DNA from: Streptomyces sp. SID12501
Lineage (GTDB): Bacteria; Actinomycetota; Actinomycetes; Streptomycetales; Streptomycetaceae
Direction: 5' to 3'
Length of the DNA stretch: 64,000 bases
Assembly (NCBI RefSeq): GCF_010550245.1
Contig: NZ_JAAGLU010000014.1
Coordinates: 124,001 to 188,000 of the forward strand
How positions within the stretch are numbered: the first letter of the stretch is position 1; each line of letters begins with the position of its first letter. Below are positions 1-8,441 of this stretch, piece after piece. A program made the translations under genes and the position numbers. The notes under the pieces are model-generated. The model was given only the letters and a program-made list of their open reading frames with translations, was not told the DNA's origin and ran no database searches.

Positions 1-444
1 TCCGCAGCGGACGCCAAGCCCGGCGGACGCCCGACGCTGGACAAGGTGTACGGCACCACCTGGTTCACGGCGGGTGCGGGCAGCGTCATGTTCCTGAGCG
101 GGGGAGCGGGCGACGCGACGGTCAAGCTCCACCACGCCAAGACGGTGACCGGCGAGATCGGCCCCCTCACGGTCGTCCACGACCACCGGCGCGGCACCTC
201 GCGCGTCGACGTCCCCCTCGACCCGTACACCCTGCTGCGCGATGCACCGGGCGGCCTCACCAGCAGGGAACTCGCGGCCCTGATGACCGGAGAGGCGGAC
301 CCGAGCGCCAAGGAGCAGGAGAGGGCCCGGCGCACGCTGAAGGCCCTCCACGAGGTCGGGCAGGCCACCAAGGAACAGGAGCCGGGCGGCAGCCGCCAGG
401 TCCGCTACCGGGTCACGGCACGACACATGGCCGTCGTCTCCTGA
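1..444 (+). CDS. C-terminal part of a plasmid-type replication/helicase protein (5' end outside window)
   Basis: The reading frame is open from the first base, so this is the 3' end of a longer gene; a GTG at 46 is probably internal. The visible 148 residues include GSVMFLSG, GDATVKLHHAK and IGPLTVVHDH, a pattern I associate with the C-terminal part of RepA/DnaB-like AAA ATPases of actinomycete integrative elements, followed by a winged-helix-like tail (GGLTSRELAALM) and a charged end. It precedes DUF2637, MobC and relaxase genes on the same strand, which fits a replication gene of an integrated mobilizable element. The Walker motifs would lie upstream of the window, so the assignment rests on the tail and on context. 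Confidence 0.5.
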   Translation, partial: SAADAKPGGRPTLDKVYGTTWFTAGAGSVMFLSGGAGDATVKLHHAKTVTGEIGPLTVVHDHRRGTSRVDVPLDPYTLLRDAPGGLTSRELAALMTGEADPSAKEQERARRTLKALHEVGQATKEQEPGGSRQVRYRVTARHMAVVS

Positions 445-492
445 CGGAGGCGGGTTCCGGTGTCGGGGAAGCGTCCGGCGCCGGAACGGCGA

Positions 493-628
493 CTCACGCG
501 GGCGCTCACGGACCAGGTCCCGGCGACGGACTCACCGGCCCCTCACGCGGGGCTACCCAGCCGATAAATGACCAGGTCAGAAGCTCACGCGAACCCACAC
601 ACACCTCACATCACCGGTTACTCACGCG
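493..628. repeat. Four iteron-like CTCACGCG repeats
   Basis: The octamer CTCACGCG occurs in the same orientation at 493, 542, 584 and 621, with looser versions (CTCACGGA at 505, CTCACCGG at 531) between them. The array fills the 240-base gap between the Rep-like gene and the DUF2637 gene. It ends in an imperfect hairpin at 623-658, where CGCGG-CCCCT pairs with AGGGG-CCGCG. Directly repeated short words next to a replication gene can be iterons of an origin; that function is inferred, and spacing is not perfectly regular. Confidence 0.35.
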
Positions 629-710
629 CGGCCCCCTCCTTGTAGAGGGGTCCGCGTGGGAGTGCACTCCTCCTCAAGCCCCAGTGCCCTGCGTTCCCGG
701 AGCGATTGCC

Positions 711-1544
711 TTGCCTTCCCCTGCACCGACAGCCCCGGCCGCCGTCCGCGGCAGCCTCACCATCCGCGTCGGCATCGTCCTGCTCGCCACCATCGGCTTC
801 GCGCTCTCCTACGACGCGCTGCGTCAGATGGCCGTCGCCAGCCATGTGCGCGGGCTGCTCACCTACCTCTTCCCCCTGGTGATCGACGGCTTCATCGCCA
901 TCGGCATCGTCGCCCTGCTCATCCTGCGCGGGGCCCCGCTGCGCTCCCGCCTGTATGTGTGGGCGCTCGTCGGCGCGGCCACCCTCACCAGCATCTGGGC
1001 CAACGTCGTACACGCCGTCGGCCTCAACGAAGGGACCCGCCTACGCCTCAACAACGCGACTGTCGGCGCTCTGTCCGGCATCGCTCCACTCGCCCTTGCC
1101 GGCGCCGTCCACCTCTACCTCGTGATGAACCGCCATCTCGGCGGCGAAGGCGCCATGGCGGACGCGACCCTCGCCACCCCGTCCGCCGAATCCGCCACGC
1201 CAAGGCAGGACCGCCAGATCCGCCACGAGGAGACGGACGACGCCAACACAGGGGTTCCCGCCAAGGCGAACGAGGTGCCCATGCCCGAGGCGAAGCCCGC
1301 CATCGCCATGACGCCGAGCGCCAAGACGGCGCTCAGGACGGACCGGCGCAAACGCACCGTACCCGACGAGGAGCTGCTGACCATGGCCCGCGCCATGGGC
1401 GCCGAGACAGGCCAGGTCCCCCGCCCTGCCTTGGAGAGGGCGGTCCGGGCCAAGGGCTACTCGATCAGCAAGGACGGCGCCCAGAAGGCCGCCGACATCG
1501 TCAAGGCGGAACTGAGCGCCGCCAAGGACGCCGTCGCCACATGA
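711..1544 (+). CDS. DUF2637 / SpdB-like membrane protein of an integrative element
   Basis: The protein has about 277 residues. Four hydrophobic segments fill the first half (around TIRVGIVLLATIGFAL, YLFPLVIDGFIAIGIVALL, VWALVGAATLTSIWANVV and GIAPLALAGAVHLYLVM), followed by a charged, Ala/Pro-rich cytoplasmic tail of about 150 residues. This is the architecture of DUF2637 proteins, often annotated as SpdB-like spread proteins in Streptomyces conjugative elements. I prefer the TTG start at 711 because GGAG at 699-702 sits eight bases before it; a GTG at 684 in the same frame has no visible ribosome site. The protein probably acts in the membrane during plasmid transfer or intramycelial spread, but no biochemical role can be read from the sequence. 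Confidence 0.7.
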   Translation: MPSPAPTAPAAVRGSLTIRVGIVLLATIGFALSYDALRQMAVASHVRGLLTYLFPLVIDGFIAIGIVALLILRGAPLRSRLYVWALVGAATLTSIWANVVHAVGLNEGTRLRLNNATVGALSGIAPLALAGAVHLYLVMNRHLGGEGAMADATLATPSAESATPRQDRQIRHEETDDANTGVPAKANEVPMPEAKPAIAMTPSAKTALRTDRRKRTVPDEELLTMARAMGAETGQVPRPALERAVRAKGYSISKDGAQKAADIVKAELSAAKDAVAT

Positions 1545-1760
1545 GAGCTGCGGCAGAACGCCTGGCGTTGGCGAATCACGTTCCGCCAACGCCAGGCACA
1601 GCCGCCTGAGCGTCGCTGCCGGCCCGCGCCTCAGCACTCCAGCTCTTCACCTGCACCACGCCGGCCCCGAAGCCCGGTCCTGTGACCGCCCCTCGCGGTC
1701 CTCGGCTTCACGGCCGCGATTACGACCCGCATCCCGAACGACTCCATGGAGAAGAACCCA

Positions 1761-2348
1761 ATGTCCGACGAGCACCACGAACTCCCCACACCCCAGCAGC
1801 AGACGACCACCGCCTCTGCCCCAGACGGAGCAAGCTGTAGCACTGGACCGTCCCATGGCCGGTCCAGTGCGCTTGCCTCCGCCCCGGGGGTGGCGGAGGA
1901 GGCCCGGCACCAGGAGGCGCCGGGTCAGGGGTTCGTGGCCGAGTGCGGCCACGAACAACGGCGGGAGCCGTCGGCCAGGGCCAGGCGGGGAGGACGTCGC
2001 CGCTCCCGGCAGCCCAAGCAGCGCTCCGAGCGCCAGACCTTCCGCGCCAGCACCGCCGAGGCCACCGAGATTCAGGAGGCCGCCGACGCCAAGGGCATCT
2101 CCAAGGCCCGCTTCATCGCCCAGGCCGTCCACGCCGAAATCCACGGCCGCCCCCGCCTGGACCACGACGACGCCCTCGACGTCCTCGAAGCCGCCCGCAT
2201 CCAGCTGGTGCGCGCCGGCACCAACCTCAACCAGATAGCCAAGGTCCTCAACTCCGGTGGCGACGCACCCCACATCGCCCGCGCCGCCGACGCCGTCGCG
2301 GATGCCGCCACCGAGATCCGCACCGCCGCACGGAAGCTGGTGAGCTGA
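1761..2348 (+). CDS. mobC: MobC-like relaxosome accessory protein
   Basis: The protein has 195 residues. The first ~85 are low-complexity and basic. The conserved part follows: a ribbon-helix-helix-like segment (SERQTFRASTAEATEIQE), then the MobC signature RAGTNLNQIAKVLNSGG near the C-terminus. MobC proteins help the relaxase open the strand at oriT. The start is set at ATG 1761, which has GGAG nine bases upstream; an ATG at 1746 lies inside that ribosome site and is unlikely to be used. The stop is only four bases before the relaxase GTG, so the two are probably translated together. Confidence 0.8.
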   Translation: MSDEHHELPTPQQQTTTASAPDGASCSTGPSHGRSSALASAPGVAEEARHQEAPGQGFVAECGHEQRREPSARARRGGRRRSRQPKQRSERQTFRASTAEATEIQEAADAKGISKARFIAQAVHAEIHGRPRLDHDDALDVLEAARIQLVRAGTNLNQIAKVLNSGGDAPHIARAADAVADAATEIRTAARKLVS

Positions 2349-2352
2349 GACT

Positions 2353-4047
2353 GTGGTCCCCGACGTCTCCCGCGGCTCCCGCACCATCGGACTCATCCAC
2401 TACCTCTACCGCACCAGCGACATCGAGGCCCACATCGACCCACACCTCGTCGCCGCCTACGACCCCCACCTGCCCGACCCCGGCCGCGATACGAACGCCA
2501 CCTTCAGCGACCTGGCCGCCGACCTCGACCTGTGGGTCGACGCCCTCGGCGACAACGCGCCGAAGAAGCACGTGTGGCACTGCCCCGTCCGTACAGCCCC
2601 CGGCGACCGGATCCTGTCCGACGAGGAATGGGCGATCGTCGCCCGCCGCATCCTGAACGCCACCGGCATCGCCCCCGACGGCGACGACCAAGCCTGCCGC
2701 TGGATCGCTGTGCGCCACGCCCCCGACCACATCCACATCGTCGCCACCCTCGTCCGCGCCGATCGCACCCGACCCCGCCACCACAAGGACGGCACCCGCG
2801 CCCAGGCCGAATGCCGCAAGATCGAGAAGGAGTTCGGGCTCCGCCGCCTCAAGGAAGGCGACGGCACCGCCGCCAAGCGCCCCACCAGCGCCGAGCGCCA
2901 CAAGGCCGAACGCCTCGGCCAGGAAGACGCCTCCCGTGAGCTGTTGCACGAGCACGTCCGCCGCGCCCTGGCCGGCGCCGCCGACGAGGCGGAGTTCTTC
3001 GACCGGCTCGCCGCGGAAGGCGTACGCATAAAGAAGCGCACCGCGCCCTCCGGTGATGCGCTCGGCTACAAGGTCGCCATGGTCGGCGACCGCAACGAGA
3101 CCAAGGAGCCCATCTGGTTCGCCGGATCCACCCTCGCCCCCGACCTGTCCCTGCCCCGCATCCGGAAACGGTTCACCACCCCCACGGACACGGCCCCGCC
3201 GCCCACGGCCCTGGACCCGAGCGGCGCCTCGGCACCAGCCCGCGCCCGCTACGTCGCCGTCCAGGCCGCCGACTCCGCCCTCACCTCGATGACGGCCGAG
3301 GACGACAACACAGCGGCAGCCCAGCTGATCGGGGTCGGCGAGGTCCTCGACGCTCTCGCCCAGACCTCACCCCCCTCCAGCCGCGCCGAACTGCAAGCAG
3401 CCGCACGGCATTTCGAGCGTGCCAGCCGCTCCCACATCCGCGCCAAGGATCAGGAGATGTACGCCCTGCGCCGTGCAGCCGGCCAGATCGTCCACTCCGG
3501 CACGGCCCTCGGCCGAGGCCCGGACGGCGCCGCCACCGCCCTGATCCTCGACGTCGTGATCCTGGCCGTCATCGTTGCCGCCCGCTGGCATGCCGCCCGT
3601 GGCCACGCCCAGCAGGCCGAGGCCGCCCAGCTCGCCGCCCGCCACCTGCGTACCGCCTACCAGGCCACCGCTGCTGGCCCACTGGCCACCCTGCGCACCC
3701 ACGGCGAACACCTGCCCGCCCCGAACCGACGACGCCACACCGCCACGGTCCACGCCGCCCTCCCCCACCTCGCCGACCGCCTCCAGGCCGAGCCCGGCTG
3801 GAACGGACTGACAGCCGTCCTCGACCAGGCCGAACGCGCCGGCCACGACACGGCCGCCCTGCTTGCCAAAGCTGCCACCCATCGCGAACTCGACAGCGCA
3901 GACTCGGCCAGCGACGTCCTCGTCTGGCGGCTGCACCACCTCGGATACGTCACCGCGCCACCTCGCCGCCCAAAGCCGAACCCCGCTCCGGCCCCCGTCG
4001 CGGCGGCCATCCCCCAGCAGGAAGCGGCGCGACCGCGCCGACGCTGA
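2353..4047 (+). CDS. Relaxase / mobilization nuclease
   Basis: The protein has 564 residues. The N-terminal ~260 residues form a MobA/VirD2-type relaxase domain. The metal-binding histidine cluster is visible at His122, His126 and His128 (RHAPDHIHIVATLV), and the N-terminus reads RTIGLIHYLYR, where family members have the catalytic tyrosine region. The rest is Ala-rich and helical with two short hydrophobic stretches. It would nick the element's oriT and lead the strand during mobilization. The GTG start follows mobC by four bases. A strong convergent hairpin at 4056-4111 follows. No integrase, TraB translocase or att site is visible in this window. Confidence 0.85.
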   Translation: MVPDVSRGSRTIGLIHYLYRTSDIEAHIDPHLVAAYDPHLPDPGRDTNATFSDLAADLDLWVDALGDNAPKKHVWHCPVRTAPGDRILSDEEWAIVARRILNATGIAPDGDDQACRWIAVRHAPDHIHIVATLVRADRTRPRHHKDGTRAQAECRKIEKEFGLRRLKEGDGTAAKRPTSAERHKAERLGQEDASRELLHEHVRRALAGAADEAEFFDRLAAEGVRIKKRTAPSGDALGYKVAMVGDRNETKEPIWFAGSTLAPDLSLPRIRKRFTTPTDTAPPPTALDPSGASAPARARYVAVQAADSALTSMTAEDDNTAAAQLIGVGEVLDALAQTSPPSSRAELQAAARHFERASRSHIRAKDQEMYALRRAAGQIVHSGTALGRGPDGAATALILDVVILAVIVAARWHAARGHAQQAEAAQLAARHLRTAYQATAAGPLATLRTHGEHLPAPNRRRHTATVHAALPHLADRLQAEPGWNGLTAVLDQAERAGHDTAALLAKAATHRELDSADSASDVLVWRLHHLGYVTAPPRRPKPNPAPAPVAAAIPQQEAARPRRR

Positions 4048-4055
4048 TCGTCACC

Positions 4056-4111
4056 GTGGCCCTGCCCGCGACCATGGTGATCAGTTGGCGCGGGCAGCGC
4101 TGACGGGCCAC
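4056..4111. terminator. Hairpin between convergent relaxase and adenylate kinase genes
   Basis: CTGCCCGCG at 4062-4070 pairs perfectly with CGCGGGCAG at 4089-4097, and the outer GTGGCC at 4056 can pair with GGCCAC at 4106. It lies nine bases after the relaxase stop and before the convergent adk-like gene, so it probably ends transcription from the left. There is no T-tract, as is usual in this genus. Confidence 0.55.
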
Positions 4112-4181
4112 ACCAGGTTCACAGGAATCCCGGTGCTCCGGGCCTCGATGACCACGTCGGCGGTCCTTCTCAATGGAGGGG

Positions 4182-4862
4182 TCAGCAACTCGACGTGCCG
4201 GATGCATCGACCTGACCGTCGCCGATCGCGACCAGCGCGCGGTCCAGGACCTCCTGGACCTGGCCCTCGGCCGAGATCGTGGTCACCAGGCCCTGAGCTT
4301 GGTAGTGGTCGATGACCGGCGCCGTCTCGCTGCGATAGACCTCCAGTCGCTTACGAACGGTTGCCTCGCGGTCGTCATCGCGCTGGTACAGCTCACCGCC
4401 GCAGACGTCGCAGGCTCCTGCCACTTCAGGCGGGCTGTAGTCGACGTGGAAGATGTGTTCGCGGTCCTGACGGCACAACCGTCGTCCAGCGATCCGCCTG
4501 ACCACCTGGGCCTCAGGAATCTCCAGGTCTAGCACGGCATCCAGCCTCGACTTCGAGTCGGCCAGGATGCCGTCCAGCGCATCCGCCTGGGCAAGATTGC
4601 GAGGGAAGCCGTCCAGCAGGAATCCGCGCTCGGTGTCTGGACGGGCAAGGCGCTCTTTGACCACCTCGATGGTGACCTCGTCCGGTGCCAGAAGGCCAGC
4701 GCGTATGTGCGTGTAGGCGTTCTGCCCGAGCTCGGTGCCCTGGTCGATGTGCTCGCGGAACAGGTCACCGGTGGAGATGTGCTGGATCGACAGATGCGCG
4801 GCAAGGCGCACGGCCTGCGTGCCCTTGCCAGCTCCGGGCGCCCCGATCAGGAGGATGCGCAT
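4182..4862 (-). CDS. adk: Adenylate kinase (stand-alone, probable second copy)
   Basis: The protein has 226 residues and catalyses ATP + AMP = 2 ADP. The P-loop is GAPGAGKGTQ at residues 8-17, the AMP-site region reads HISTGDLFR, the DGFPR motif is present, and the LID contains CDVCGGELYQRDDD with one further Cys (RRLCRQD), as in Streptomyces zinc-type enzymes. The length fits the family. The core adk of Streptomyces lies in the ribosomal-protein operon between secY and map, so this isolated copy beside mobile-element genes is more likely a paralogue. A GAAGGGA ribosome site lies about ten bases upstream of the ATG. Nothing suggests loss of activity. Confidence 0.85.
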   Translation of the reverse strand: MRILLIGAPGAGKGTQAVRLAAHLSIQHISTGDLFREHIDQGTELGQNAYTHIRAGLLAPDEVTIEVVKERLARPDTERGFLLDGFPRNLAQADALDGILADSKSRLDAVLDLEIPEAQVVRRIAGRRLCRQDREHIFHVDYSPPEVAGACDVCGGELYQRDDDREATVRKRLEVYRSETAPVIDHYQAQGLVTTISAEGQVQEVLDRALVAIGDGQVDASGTSSC

Positions 4863-5063
4863 CGATGAAGTGTCCCTTCGTCATGCGTGGCCAACAAGCT
4901 GTCTCCGGGACACATGATCGCCGCGCACCGATGTCATTGCCTATCCGGTAAGTCACCCCCTGGCGGTGGGGATAACCACACCATGAGACATCGCTAGAGC
5001 GGGGACGAGACCGTCGACAGGGGTCTCTTCTCCTGAGTCTTCGGGAAGGGCAGGATTCCGGGC

Positions 5064-6089
5064 ATGAGGATTCTGGTCTTGGGCGGTACGTGGTTCCTGG
5101 GCAAGAGCATCGTGGACGAGGCGCTACGCCGCAGTTGGGACGTGACGACGTTCAACCGTGGCCGGTCCGGGCGGGATGTGCCCGAGGTGCGCGCGGTCCA
5201 TGGCGACCGTACCGAGGTGGCGGACCTCAACCGGCTTGCTTCCCAGGGGCCTTGGGATGCCGTGATCGACACGTCGAGTTCCGATTTTCCGCCGCGTGAC
5301 GTGCGGCTGGCCGCACGGGCGCTGCGTGATGCGGCGTCCCGGTGGGTGCACGTCTCCACCGTGTCGGTGTATTCGGGTTGGCCGCACCAGACCCTGACCG
5401 AGTCGTCCGAGGTGCTGGAGTGCCCGTCCGACGCGGACGAGTCCTTCGGCTACACGGGCTCGGACGGTTCGCCCACCAAGTACGGGTTTCAGAAGGCCGG
5501 CGGGGAGCGCGCGGTCAGTGAGGCGTTCGGCGAGCGGGCGGTGTTTCTGCGGCCCGGGGTCATTCTTGGGCCGGGTGAGTACGTGGGTCGGCTGCCGTGG
5601 TGGCTGCACCGGGCCGGCCGGGGCGGACCTGTGCTGGCGCCGGCTCCGGCCGACCGGCTCATCCAGCCGGTCGACGTGCGCGATGTCGCGGCGTTCGCCG
5701 TGGACCAGGCAGCTGCGACCGCTGGCGGCGCCTTCAACGTGGCTCACCCCGAGGGGATGGGCTTCGGGGACTTCCTGCACGCGTGTCTCGCCGTCACCGG
5801 GACGGACGGCCATCTGGTGTGGGTGGAACCGGAGTTGCTCGCCGAGCACGGAGTGCGGCAGTGGACCGAACTGCCCCTGTGGCGTACCCACACAGGGGTG
5901 TGGTCGGTGGATGCCGGCCGTGCGGTGGAGGCCGGTCTGCGGTGCCGTCCGCTCACCGAGACGATCACGGACACATGGGCGTGGCTGCGGGCCGACGGTC
6001 GCCCCGTGGATCACCCCCGCCGGGCGGAGCACGGGCTCGCGCCCGAGAAGGAGGCCAGGATCCTCGCTGCCCTGGCCTCCGCTTCCTGA
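5064..6089 (+). CDS. NAD-dependent epimerase/dehydratase-like (extended SDR) protein
   Basis: The protein has 341 residues. A glycine-rich nucleotide site GGTWFLG lies at residues 7-13, followed by an atypical extended SDR core. HVSTVSVYSG gives the conserved Ser/Thr region, and YGFQKAGGE supplies the Tyr-x3-Lys equivalent. The IQPVDVRDVA segment and a C-terminal substrate domain are typical of reductases related to isoflavone reductase or plant chloroplast RNA-binding SDRs. The substrate is unknown. It ends seven bases before the stop of the convergent regulator gene of the lanthipeptide cluster, but nothing ties it to that pathway. Confidence 0.7.
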   Translation: MRILVLGGTWFLGKSIVDEALRRSWDVTTFNRGRSGRDVPEVRAVHGDRTEVADLNRLASQGPWDAVIDTSSSDFPPRDVRLAARALRDAASRWVHVSTVSVYSGWPHQTLTESSEVLECPSDADESFGYTGSDGSPTKYGFQKAGGERAVSEAFGERAVFLRPGVILGPGEYVGRLPWWLHRAGRGGPVLAPAPADRLIQPVDVRDVAAFAVDQAAATAGGAFNVAHPEGMGFGDFLHACLAVTGTDGHLVWVEPELLAEHGVRQWTELPLWRTHTGVWSVDAGRAVEAGLRCRPLTETITDTWAWLRADGRPVDHPRRAEHGLAPEKEARILAALASAS

Positions 6090-6095
6090 GTTCCC

Positions 6096-7421
6096 TCAGC
6101 CCTCCAGGGCGGCCACCGCTCCGGCGCCCGCACCGAGCTGGTGCTGGGCGGCGAGTCTGCTGAAGTGCTCCAGCCGATCGCCGATCTCGTCGGCGAGGGG
6201 CGTTCGGCGGAAGCGTTCGTCGGTCAGGGCCCGGCGGATGCGCGCAGTGCGGGTCAGCAGGCCGGTGGCGCGTTGCTCACCCGGCACGGTCCAGACGCGT
6301 TCGAGGGCATCGACGGCTCCGTCGAGATCACCGCTCAGCAGCCGCGCGGCGGCCAGATCCGCGGCGGCCCCGCCCACGACGCGTGCGGAGCACAGTGCCT
6401 CCGGCTTGCTGGTTACCAGCTCCAGGGCGGTGCGGGCTGCGGCCTCGGCCTGTTCGCCGTCACCGAGGAGCAGGCAGGTCGAGGCGTTGGACATGGCCAA
6501 CCGCTCGCCGGGGAAGCCGAATTCGCCGGCCACGCCGTCGTGCAGGTCGTCGGTCTCACCACGTCCCTCCCGATGGGAGACGTCGATGGCCTGCTGGGCG
6601 GAGGCGGCGTCGCCTCGGTGGCCATGCGCGCGTGCCTCGATGGCCGCCAGGCGGCGGTGCGCGACATCGCCGAGGCCGGTGAGCATCTGCGCGCGTTGCG
6701 CGATCTGGGCTGCCTCGGCGGGGCGGCCGGAGAAGTAGGCGATGTAGGCGAGAGCGCCTCCGGCGAAGGCCCGTAGCGGTGTGAAGCGGGCGGTCTCGCC
6801 GTACAGCGCGGAGGCGCGGGCGAGGCGGGTGGCGCCGTCGAGGGAACCGAGGTCGAAGGCCGCCGCGGACAGCAGCGCGCAGGCTTGACCGGCGATGATC
6901 AGCAGGTCCTGTTGCTGGGCAGGCACCTGGGTACGGTCGCGGTGCTGTTCGGCTTCCTCCCTCAGCCTGCGCGCGTTCTGGAGGACCTCGAACGCCGAGA
7001 AGGAGTGGTAGCGGCGGGCGAGTTCGGCGACGTCGTCTCGCAACTGGTCGAGTGTGGTGTCGGAGATGGACGCGGAGGCGGCGGCGCCGGCCTCGCTGGA
7101 TGCGTCGCGTGCGGTCATGTCGATCTCGTCTTTCAGGCTGAATACGGGTGCGGGTGACTCGGGCGAGGGCGGCGCCTGGAACAGGGCGGCGGCACTGACG
7201 CCGAACATCTCCTCCAGCACCCGGCAGGCGTCCGGGCTCGGCAGGGTCCGGATGGTTCCCGCGGTCCAGCGGCGGAACTGCGCCTCGGAGATCGTCGGGT
7301 TCGCGGTGCCCTTCTTGACGACCTTCTCGGCGATGCGGGTGAAGTGGGCCAAGAAGTCGCTGTAGCGCCAGTGGCGTTGGGCCACCAGAGCCTTGAGCAG
7401 CGTCCTGGGACGTTCATCCAT
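6096..7421 (-). CDS. XRE-type regulator with TPR-like C-terminus, probable regulator of the FxLD lanthipeptide cluster
   Basis: The protein has about 441 residues. The N-terminal ~80 form a Cro/C1-type helix-turn-helix (TISEAQFRRWTAGTIRTLP...ACRVLEEMFGVS). The rest is helical TPR-like sequence with many Ala/Leu repeats, a layout common for Streptomyces cluster-linked and development-linked regulators. The start at 7421 (MDERPRTLL) is chosen because GAGAGGGG lies about eight bases upstream; a longer frame from 7457 has no such site. It is divergent from the HATPase-methyltransferase-precursor genes, with about 520 bases of shared upstream DNA, so control of those genes is plausible but inferred. 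Confidence 0.7.
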   Translation of the reverse strand: MDERPRTLLKALVAQRHWRYSDFLAHFTRIAEKVVKKGTANPTISEAQFRRWTAGTIRTLPSPDACRVLEEMFGVSAAALFQAPPSPESPAPVFSLKDEIDMTARDASSEAGAAASASISDTTLDQLRDDVAELARRYHSFSAFEVLQNARRLREEAEQHRDRTQVPAQQQDLLIIAGQACALLSAAAFDLGSLDGATRLARASALYGETARFTPLRAFAGGALAYIAYFSGRPAEAAQIAQRAQMLTGLGDVAHRRLAAIEARAHGHRGDAASAQQAIDVSHREGRGETDDLHDGVAGEFGFPGERLAMSNASTCLLLGDGEQAEAAARTALELVTSKPEALCSARVVGGAAADLAAARLLSGDLDGAVDALERVWTVPGEQRATGLLTRTARIRRALTDERFRRTPLADEIGDRLEHFSRLAAQHQLGAGAGAVAALEG

Positions 7422-7939
7422 CGTCGGCCCCTCTCGGCCAAGAAGACCACTGACCATCCGCCGTCGGCCCTGGGCCTGCGGCTCCCTCGCATGCAGGGGA
7501 TCCCGTCACCTGCTCCGCACGCAACACCCTTGGCTCAGACGACACTTCGACGCTACCCGCGCGCGACGTCTGTCACCCGGAAGAGCGCCGGACGCTATCT
7601 GCTGGGCCATGGCGGTGAGATCCACATCAGGCCCACTCTGGTCGCCGTCACCGAGTGCGAGGAGTCATCACCGGCAACGTACACGGTGGTTGAGATCCCG
7701 CTCGGTCTTGTCCGTTCCTTCCCAAGGAGCCTCGCCGCGATGCAGGAAAGCCCTCCACTGGCCCTCCAGGACAGACGGCCGCTTCCCCTACGTCCGGGTG
7801 GCCGGGCCTGTCCCACCACTCTGTCCGTGCAGCCGTGGGCGACTCCGGCCGGTGAGGGCGCCGATTGCGCCTCGGTCAGCCGTTTCAGCAACAGCACGGG
7901 GACCGTACGGCGAGGCCAGGATGTATCGCGCGGGTGGGA
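7422..7939. other. Divergent intergenic region, no gene recognised
   Basis: These 518 bases separate the divergent regulator and HATPase genes. Several open frames cross it, but none has a ribosome site, a family match or convincing codon use. It should hold the promoters of both directions. I see no clear operator palindrome. Confidence 0.5.
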
Positions 7940-8410
7940 ATGATGACGGCCACCGAATCGCGGCCGTCAGTCGGCCGCATCCTGCGCGTGGTCGCGACGC
8001 CTCTGGAGCCCAGCCCGGAAGCCGTGTCCAGGGCGCGCAGGACCGTGCACGAGACGCTGGCCGCATGGGGCCTGGACAACCTGGCGGACGACATGGTGCT
8101 CGTCGCGTCAGAACTCGTGACCAATGCCCTGCAGCACACCTCAGGGCCGATCGTGATGGTGTTGCAGCAGCGCGACGAGACGGTCCTCATCGAGGTCGCC
8201 GATGTCTCTTCCGCTCTTCCGGTGCCACGCCGCGAGTCGGCCGACGACGAGTCCGGCCGCGGGTTAGCGCTGGTGGAGGCGTTCTCGGACGACTGGGGAT
8301 ACCGCAGGCGGGGGAACCGTCGCGGTAAGTGGGTGTGGTGCAGCTGGTCACTGAGTCCCATGGCTACCAAGCACGTCGACCAGCCCGTGCCCCTGGAGGC
8401 CGCGTCGTGA
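7940..8410 (+). CDS. HATPase_c anti-sigma-factor-like ATP-binding protein
   Basis: The protein has 156 residues and the single-domain GHKL fold typical of Streptomyces RsbW/SpoIIAB-like proteins. The N box is DDMVLVASELVTNALQH, the G1-like motif is VLIEVADVSS, and the G2 region is SGRGLALVEAF. Such proteins bind ATP and often control sigma factors by partner switching; no partner is visible here. The start is ATG 7940 or 7943, with GGGTGGGA just upstream. Codon 109 is TTA, the rare leucine codon read by the bldA tRNA, so translation should be limited to later development. It lies 31 bases before the methyltransferase gene, in the same direction. Confidence 0.7.
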   Translation: MMTATESRPSVGRILRVVATPLEPSPEAVSRARRTVHETLAAWGLDNLADDMVLVASELVTNALQHTSGPIVMVLQQRDETVLIEVADVSSALPVPRRESADDESGRGLALVEAFSDDWGYRRRGNRRGKWVWCSWSLSPMATKHVDQPVPLEAAS

Positions 8411-8441
8411 CAACCCTCCGTAGCCGAGAAAGAGAGAGCCT

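Noticed and set aside
1..6089. att sites of the integrative element
   Set aside because: No integrase, tRNA gene or direct repeat pair delimiting the element is visible; at least one boundary is probably outside the window.
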